Positions 57,600 to 64,000 of a stretch of 64,000 bases of DNA are shown piece after piece; position 1 is the first letter of the stretch, and each line of letters begins with the position of its first letter. The stretch is from Megascapheus bottae. Lineage: Eukaryota; Chordata; Mammalia; Rodentia; Geomyidae. The DNA lies in the NCBI GenBank assembly GCA_024803745.1, contig JANJXV010000016.1:46085763-46149762 (forward strand), in the 5' to 3' direction. Position numbers and translations under genes: made by a program. The notes below the pieces were generated by a model. The model did no database searches. It was given only the letters and a program-made list of their open reading frames with translations, and was not told where the DNA came from.

Positions 57600-59640
57600 G
57601 TGAGGGGAGGGTGAGAGCCAGGACGTGAACTGGGCGCGGGCAGGGCTTGTAGGGGCAAAGCATGAGCGGGAGGACCGAAAGGTAGGAGAGTGTGCTAGGG
57701 ACATCGCCTGTGCGGGAGAGCTGAGAGGGGGAGCAAGAGCCAGGAGGTGAGCTATGCTCGGGCCGGGCTTGTGAGAAAGAGGACAGGGGGAAGGGGCGAA
57801 AGGCAGGAAGCGAGCGGTCCGGGGGCGGGGCTTGTGAGGAAGAGCATGGGGGGTGGGGCCTGAGCGAGGAAGTGGGGGCGGGGCTTGTGAGGAAGAGCAG
57901 GGGGGTGGGGCCTGAGCGAGGAAGCGAGCGGTCCGGGGGCGGGGCTCGTGAGGAAGAGCACGGGGGTGGGGCCTGAGCGAGGAAGTGGGGGCGGGGCTCG
58001 TGAGGAAGAGCACGGGGGGGGGGGGGGGGGTTGAGGCCTGAGCGAGGAAGCGAGCGGTCCAGGGGCGGGGCTTGTGGGGAAGAGCACGGGGGTGGGGCCT
58101 GAGCGAGGAAGTGGGGGCGGGGCTTGTGAGGAAGAGCAGGGGGGTGGGGCCTGAGCGAGGAAGCGAGCGGTCCGGGGGCGGGGCTCGTGAGGAAGAGCAC
58201 GGGGGTGGGGCCTGAGCGAGGAAGTGGGGGCGGGGCTCGTGGGGAAGAGCACGGGGGTGAGGCCTGAGCGAGGAAGTGGGGCGGGGCTCGTGAGGAAGAG
58301 CACGGGGGGGGGGGGGGGGTTGAGGCCTGAGCGAGGAAGCGAGCGGTCCAGGGGCGGGGCTTGTGGGGAAGAGCACGGGGGTGGGGCCTGAGCGAGGAAG
58401 TGGGGGCGGGGCTTGTGGGGAAGAGCACGGGGGTGAGGCCTGAGCGAGGAAGTGGGGCGGGGCTCGTGAGGAAGAGCACGGGGGGGGGGGGGGGGGGTCT
58501 GAGGCCTGAGCGAGGAAGCGAGCGGTCCAGGGGCGGGGCTTGTGGGGAAGAGCACGGGGGTGGGGCCTGAGCGAGGAAGTGGGGGCGGGGCTTGTGGGGA
58601 AGAGCACGGGGGTGGGGCCTGAGCGAGGAAGTGGGGGCGGGGCTTGTGGGGAAGAGCACGGGGGTGAGGCCTGAGCGAGGAAGTGGGGCGGGGCTCGTGA
58701 GGAAGAGCACGGGGGGGGGGGGGGGGTCTGAGGCCTGAGCGAGGAAGCGAGCGGTCCAGGGGCGGGGCTTGTGGGGAAGAGCACGGGGGTGGGGCCTGAG
58801 CGAGGAAGTGGGGGCGGGGCTTGTGGGGAAGAGCACGGGGGTGGGGCCTGAGCGAGGAAGTGGGGGCGGGGCTTGTGGGGAAGAGCACGGGGGTGAGGCC
58901 TGAGCGAGGAAGTGGGGCGGGGCTCGTGAGGAAGAGCACGGGGGGGGGGGGGGTTGAGGCCTGAGCGAGGAAGCTAGCGGTCCAGGGGCGGGGCTTGTGG
59001 GGAAGAGCACGGGGGTGGGGCCTGAGCGAGGAAGTGGGGGCGGGGCTTGTGGGGAAGAGCACGGGGGTGAGGCCTGAGCGAGGAAGTGGGGCGGGGCTCG
59101 TGAGGAAGAGCACGGGGGGGGGGGGGTTTGAGGCCTGAGCGAGGAAGCGAGCGGTCCAGGGGCGGGGCTTGTGGGGAAGAGCACGGGGGTGGGGCCTGAG
59201 CGAGGAAGTGGGGGCGGGGCTTGTGGGGAAGAGCACGGGGGTGAGGCCTGAGCGAGGAAGTGGGGCGGGGCTCGTGAGGAAGAGCAGGGGGGGGGGGTTT
59301 GAGGCCTGAGCGAGGAAGCGAGCGGTCCGGGGGCGGGGCTCATGGGGAAGAACACAGGGGGTGGGGCCTGAGCGAGGAAGAGAGGCGGGGCTTGTGAGGA
59401 AGAGCACGGGGGTGGGGCCTGAGCGAGGAAGCGAGCGGTCCGGGGGCGGGGCTCATGGGGAAGAGCACAGGGGGTGGGGCCTGAGCGAGGAAGAGAGGCG
59501 GGGCTTGTGAGGAAGAGCACGGGGGTGGGGCCTGAGCGAGGAAGAGAGGCGGGGCTTGTGAGGAAGAGCACGCGGGGGAGGGGGGGGGGCGGGGAGGCCT
59601 GAGCGAGGAAGTGGGGGCGGGGTGAGGACGCTGAGCTGGG
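57600..59640. repeat. G-rich minisatellite with 52- and 61-bp units and poly-G runs
   Basis: About 31 units share cctgagcgaggaag and ggcggggct on the plus strand. The short unit is 52 bp; the long one is 61 bp, with a gcgagcggtcc insert. Seven units carry uninterrupted G runs of 17, 16, 18, 16, 14, 13 and 11 bases near 58014, 58304, 58480, 58711, 58940, 59114 and 59287. Run spacing clusters at about 174, 230 and 290 bp, showing a higher-order repeat of three, four or five units. Every unit has a GC box. All three minus-strand frames stay open for hundreds of codons because the unit lacks stops in any frame, which argues against coding. Units decay at the low-coordinate end (57.60-57.85 kb). 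Confidence 0.95.
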
Positions 59641-60110
59641 CCGGGCTGGTTCTGCCTGGGACCGGGCAGAGCAGTGAGCGGCTCCGGCACGGTCTTCTTT
59701 CTCTGGGAGCGCGGGCGGTGTTTGGGCCCGGGGCCTGCAGAGCTGGCCGGGCACTGTCTGTCTGAGGCCCGGCTTCCTTACCAGCCCTGCCAGGTGCAGG
59801 CGGCTTCTCTCTGCGGGGTAGCGCCTGAAGGAGCGTTGGTTCTCCCCACACGGCGCTCGCTGGTGAAGAGGGCCGGGACTCGGGGCTTCCTGCCTGGTCG
59901 GTGCCAAGGCAGGGGTATGTGGTGGCTGTGAGTGTGGCCGAGTGGGGCCTGCCCCTCTCTCTGTCCTTTGTGGCCTTCCTGAAGTGGCTTCGGCCGTGCT
60001 AGGCCCGCACCGGGCCGCTGGAGTCAGCTCCCAGTCAGTGGTGAGCTTTCAGTCTAGGCAGGCCTAGGGCCCGGGTGTGCGGCGGCTGAGGCCGTGTGTT
60101 GAGAACTGGG
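59560..60110. promoter_or_regulatory. CpG-rich stretch after the minisatellite, possible second CpG island
   Basis: After the last minisatellite unit the sequence stays GC-rich and CpG-dense but becomes non-repetitive, with gcgcgggcggtg, ggccgggc and similar clusters up to about 60.1 kb. It could be a promoter CpG island of an unannotated transcript, or GC-rich sequence belonging to the satellite. No recognisable exon follows on either strand. Confidence 0.4.
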
Positions 60111-60179
60111 GCCAGCTTCTCTTCTTTTGGTATCTTTTGTTGTGTCTGAAGTGATTTTTGTGAGTTAGGTCCCCAAAAA

Positions 60180-60700
60180 GGCTATGGCTCCACGTCTGAC
60201 TTGGGGTCACATCTATGTCCATTCCAGCTGTGTATTTGGACCTCTTCTGTGTCAAGGCCAGCTCTTAGTCTCTTGATGATGTAAGTCCAGTCCAGCCACG
60301 AGTCCAAATCAGCTCTGAGTTTAGACCAGCTTGGAGTTGGAACCTTCCTCAAGTCTGTGCCAGGTCCACATCTGGACCTACCCCAAGTCCTCACCAGCTC
60401 TGAATTTGGGCCTGCTCCATATCTATACTTTCTCTGAGTCTGGGACAGTCATGATTTTGAGCTGTAGTCTGGACCTTCTCTGAGTCTGGTCCAGACCTGA
60501 GTCCACACCAATTCCAGGTCTAGGCCTGCTCTTGGTGTGTCCATGCTCTGCATTCAGCCCTTTCCTGGGCTCATGCCAGTTTCAGGTTTGGGCTGCAGCA
60601 GCTCCAAGTTTGTGCCAGGTTTGACCTGGGCCTGCACTGTATTCTGTGGGGTTCCTATTCTGGGTAAGCTTGGAGTTTGTGCCTGTTCCCAGTCTCTTCA
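60180..60700 (+). repeat. Short-unit degenerate repeats (gagtct/ccag-rich)
   Basis: Phrases such as tctgagtctgg, ccagctctgag and gtccagacctgagtcc recur every 25-35 bp across about 500 bp, too diverged to give one unit length. Similar phrases occur once or twice in each larger unit downstream, so this looks like a local expansion inside the first large unit. Confidence 0.5.
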
Positions 60701-61243
60701 GAGCCTTCAGCTGTGTTGCATCATGTCTTTTTCAGGGCCTGAGGGCTGGTGGTTGGGGAAATTGATTAAGGCATTCATTTTCTAGTAATTGAGGGCTTCT
60801 CCAGATTTTACTGGGCATATCAGGATTTATCTAGATTTTGGAGCATGCCTCCCCAGCCAAACAAGCACCTTTATGCTGAGCCATGACCCCTGTTGGTCTC
60901 AGTAAGCCATCATTGCCTCAGTCTGGCCTGGCATCTGCCTCATTAGGAGCTTGGTGGGGTAGCAGACTTGTTTTTCCTTCTTTCAGTCATACCCCAGATC
61001 CTGCTCAGCAGAAGAGAGGCTTCAGGAAGCTGAGCCTTTGTTCTTCAGAGACTCCTTTTACTTTAGGTGCTGTGATGAGAAAATATGAAGAGTCCAGAAG
61101 CTTGGAATCATAAGTGTAGGATCTCAATGTACACTCTAGGGTGGGATGGGCTGGGTTGACCCCAACAAATCTTGGTCCCAGCCCACATCTTGCATAGGGC
61201 ATGGGGGTTAGGGTGTGAGGGGATGTGTGGAAAGCCTTGTTTT

Positions 61244-61476
61244 TGCCAGGTGCTAGTGGCTTCTGCCTGTAAATCCTAGCTGCTAAGGAGTCTAGAACCT
61301 GAGATTTGCAGTTCAAACGTAGCCCTGGAAGGAAAGTTCATGAGGCTCTTTATCTCCAATAATGAGTAAAAAAGGTAAAGTGGAGCTCAAGTGGTAGAAC
61401 ACTAGCCTTGAACAAACATTGCTCAGGGAGAATACCTAGGTCCTAAGTTCAAGCCCCAGGACCAGCACAGAAAGAT
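61244..61476 (+). mobile_element. B1-dID-like SINE inside the large tandem array
   Basis: From gccaggtgctagtggc to ccaggaccagcac; it splits the first well-preserved large unit. Confidence 0.85.
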
Positions 61477-63043
61477 TTTTGTTTTCACTGTATAGGTTTA
61501 ATACACAGTTTATTAGACACACAAAAGTAATTTATTTTTGGTGAATTCATGTGATATTATGTTCCAGGGTCTCTCACAAGCTTGGTAAGCACCTCAGCTT
61601 TTGATGCATATTGTCTTCCCTTGACTAGAGGCACTTTGAGGAGAAAATGCAGTGTCAGGGTAAAATGTGGAGAGACTGGAAGCTTGGGATTGTGAATACA
61701 GGTTCAGTGGGTATGGCCCAATATAGAATGGTCTGGATGGACTCCATTCAAACTTGTTCTGGTGAACTTATGCCTTGCCCAGGCCTCTGGCCTCTCTCCA
61801 AGTGTCATCAAGTTTTCATCTATACTTTGATGTTCATTCTGGGGCCTGGTGAAGGCATGTGTGAGGACGGGCAATCTCTCCCTTCCTGATTGGTGAGTTG
61901 GTGCTTATTAGAACAACTTTGGTGACCCTAGGCCCCTACCTAGGTCTCTGAATCTTCATCGTGCTTTCATTTCTGCTTTTGGTCATGTCCTCAGTGCCTG
62001 TGGGTTGGGGCTGAGGGAATGTGGGAGTTGCATTTTTAATTACATAGGTCATATACACATTTTCTTCAACATACTAATGCATTTAAATTTCTTTTGGCAA
62101 ATTTAAATTTTATTGTGTTTCAGGGCTTCCCACAACCTAGGCAAGCACCTTAACACTGATCCTCACCCCTTTTTGTCTAGTAACTCAATCAGTTCCTTTA
62201 GACTGATGTTATCTATAAATCAGTTTTCTAGTATGGAGCTTCTGTGTGACTGTTCCTGTTTTGTCTTCCTCTGTCAGCTATACAAGATCTTGCTGATCTA
62301 TGGAGCAGTTCTAGCATCTTCACCCTTCATTGCATGTTGATTTCTTCTGGCTGTAAGTACTTTGGGGCCAAAATGTGCAGAGTATCAGAAAAAATGTAGA
62401 GTCAAATCACTTGGAATTGTGTATGAAGAATCTGTTTTTGTGGTCTAATGTTGAAGTGGTCTGACTGATACCTCCTACCTCTAACTTGCTTTCACAGACT
62501 CATGTCAAATTTAGGTCTTAAGTCTGTACCAGGTTTTTATCTGTGCTCCCAGTCATGTTCATACCAGAGCCTGGAGAATGGAATTAAGGCATGTGTGAGG
62601 AAAGGCAGTCTATGCTTCCTGCTTATTAAATTGGTACTTGTCTGAATACCTTTTGCCACGGCAGGCCCATTCTAAGTCTGTACCCTTAGCTCTGAGTCTT
62701 CACTGAGCTTTCAGCAATGTCCTGTACAGGGCATGGGGGTTAGGGAGTGAGGGGATGTGTGATATACATCTTACATACACTTTTATTAGGCATTCCAAGG
62801 TATTTCAGTTTGCTTGGGTGAATTCCAGTGGTATCATGTTCAGAGCTCTTAATAGGCTAGTAAGAATCTTTGGAGGGAAGCAGAAGGCATATCCTAGCCC
62901 TTTTCCTTCCCTGTCAGACCTACCAGGTCTTGTTTATCTTTAATCAGGCTCCTGGATGCCTAGCCTTTGTGGTGTGTTGACTTCTTCTGTCTGTGTGCAC
63001 TCTGAGGAGAAAATGTACCCAGTGTCAGAAGACAACTGGAGAG

Positions 63044-63577
63044 GGCCCAAGAGCATGGCAAAATGGTAGAGTGCTTGCCTAGCATGCACAAAGCTCTGGC
63101 TTCGATTCTTTGGTACTAAAAACACAGAAAAAGCTGTAAGTGGTGCTGTGGCTCAAATGGTAGAGCACTGTCCTTGACCAAGCCCAAGGACAGTGCTTGG
63201 GCCCTGAGTTCAAGCCCCAGGACTGGCTAAAAAAAAGGAGGAGGAGGAAGAGGAAAGAAGAAGAAGAACAAGAAGGAAGTAAAAGAAGAAAGAAAGGAAG
63301 AAGAAGGAGTAAAGAATGAAAAAGAAGAGGAGGAGGAAGAAGAAGGAGGGATGATGAGGAACAGGAAGAAGAAGGAGGGAGAAAGAAGAAGAGGGAGAAG
63401 GAAGAGGAGGAGAAGAAAGCAGAAGTTCAAGAAGAAGAGGAAGAGAAGAAGGAGAAGTTGTTCCAGAGAAGAACAGGAGGAGGAGGAGGAAGAGGAAGAA
63501 AAGAAGAAGAAGAAGAAGAAGAAGAAGAAGAAGAAGAAGAAGAAGAAGAAGAAGAAGAAGAAGAGGAGGAGGAAGAA

Positions 63578-63612
<35 letters not shown>

Positions 63613-63625
63613 AGAAGAAGAAGAA

Positions 63626-63672
<47 letters not shown>

Positions 63673-63709
63673 AGAAGAAGAAGAAGAAGAAGACGACGAC
63701 GACGACAAC
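63044..63709 (+). mobile_element. IDL-Geo type SINE with an expanded GAA-type tail
   Basis: An ID-like left monomer (from 63044) and right monomer ending ggactggct (about 63228) are followed by about 480 bp of nearly pure purine repeat on the plus strand, first mixed gga/gaa, then largely pure gaa from 63500 to 63692, then a few gac triplets. The target duplication gacaactggagag (63031-63043) and gacaattggagag (63710-63722), one mismatch, brackets the whole, proving the microsatellite grew from the SINE tail. Open frames of polyGlu, polyLys, polySer or polyPhe here are artefacts. Confidence 0.92.
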
Positions 63710-64000
63710 GACAATTGGAGAGTCTTCATGTTTTGAATCATGAGTGTAGAATCTGGGTATACAGCCCAGTACCTGCTTTGGTGGACTGAGGTCCAACTTA
63801 GGCCTCCATCGTCTTTGCTTTTGGTACCTGGACAAAAGTGGGTGAAAGCATTTATGAGGAAGGGAGGTCTACCCTTTCCTTTTTGGTAAATTGTGAACCA
63901 TCAGAACAACTAATGACTCTAGTCCCCAACCCAGGCCTCTGTCCTCAGCTCTGAGCTAACTCAAATCCATACGTTCACTGTTGCCTAACACATTTAACAA

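Larger units (their letters stand above)
60110..64000 (+). repeat. Degenerate tandem array of about 0.65-0.75 kb units
   Basis: Several blocks recur in the same order. A block with gagaaaatg, then a gaagcttgg-like motif and a tail of ggtggactgagg type, starts near 61064, 61632, 62356 and 63000. A gggcatgggggttaggg-like block occurs near 60737, 61197, 61995 and 62729. A block ending aagcacct lies near 60833, 61534 and 62095, with a more degenerate version near 62813. Removing SINE insertions gives spacings of about 640-730 bp; the first copy has an internal deletion. The array runs off the window end. Copies are diverged, roughly two-thirds alike by eye. I do not recognise the family. Confidence 0.75.

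Noticed and set aside
57841..59620. Regular repeat-spacer appearance resembling a CRISPR array
   Set aside because: The spacers are themselves repeats, the units are direct GC-rich minisatellite units, and the genome is mammalian.
57331..59907. An 858-codon proline-rich open frame on the minus strand, with 551- and 435-codon frames overlapping it
   Set aside because: All frames are open because the C-rich unit has no stop in any frame. Units of 52 and 61 bp shift frame at every step, so no conserved peptide repeat is maintained as selection would require. No domain or splice context.
63227..63835. Frames of polyphenylalanine, polyserine, polyglutamate and polylysine
   Set aside because: They are readings of one GAA tract grown from a SINE tail.

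Overview
This is mammalian nuclear DNA, most likely from a castorimorph rodent of the pocket mouse / kangaroo rat / pocket gopher group (Geomyoidea). The argument rests on the SINEs. Dozens of copies of a dimeric element pair a tRNA-Ala/ID-like left monomer with a distinct right monomer, matching the published description of IDL-Geo, which is reported only from Geomyoidea. A second abundant family joins a B1 (7SL-like) left half to an ID/Geo-like right half (B1-dID-like). The genus cannot be fixed from the sequence alone.

The only protein-coding gene I can support is PARD6G, on the minus strand. Exon 1 (coding part 45618-45689) and exon 2 (22910-23132) are present, with consensus splice sites, matching phase and a 22.5 kb intron 1. 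Together they encode residues 1-98 plus one base of the next codon, which is essentially the whole PB1 domain. The exon that carries the semi-CRIB and PDZ domains is not visible and must lie beyond position 1. So 1-22909 is intron 2, 23133-45617 is intron 1, and everything above about 45.7 kb is upstream flank.

Layout: (1) 1-22.9 kb, intron 2: SINEs, an ancient L1 in reverse (4.25-5.86 kb), L1M 3' ends, a MIR, a pyrimidine tract with a tandemly triplicated motif (1.35-1.75 kb), a nested SINE pair with intact target duplications (16.5-17.0 kb), a 17-bp minisatellite (17.47-17.60 kb), and a nearly perfect 140-bp inverted duplication (18.74-18.88 and 20.03-20.17 kb). (2) 22.9-23.1 kb: exon 2. 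(3) 23.1-45.6 kb, intron 1: a long ancient sense L1 (24.8-28.9 kb) split by SINEs and a MaLR LTR, then mostly unassigned sequence. (4) 44.8-46.35 kb: CpG island with exon 1, followed directly by a 15-bp C-rich minisatellite. (5) 46.4-57.2 kb: upstream flank rich in SINEs and microsatellites. (6) 57.6-59.6 kb: a 2-kb G-rich minisatellite of 52- and 61-bp units with higher-order structure and recurring poly-G runs, ending in a second CpG-rich stretch. (7) 60-64 kb: a degenerate tandem array of about 0.65-0.75 kb units, one of them split by a SINE with a roughly 480-bp GAA-type tail.

I found no operon-like system, CRISPR array, defence locus or other novel gene system. The points worth a second look are structural: the two GC-box arrays near the PARD6G promoter, the higher-order poly-G satellite, the recent inverted duplication, a SINE subfamily with an internal tandem duplication, and the GAA tail expansion. 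Family names were assigned by reading against remembered consensus sequences, so boundaries are approximate except where target-site duplications are given.
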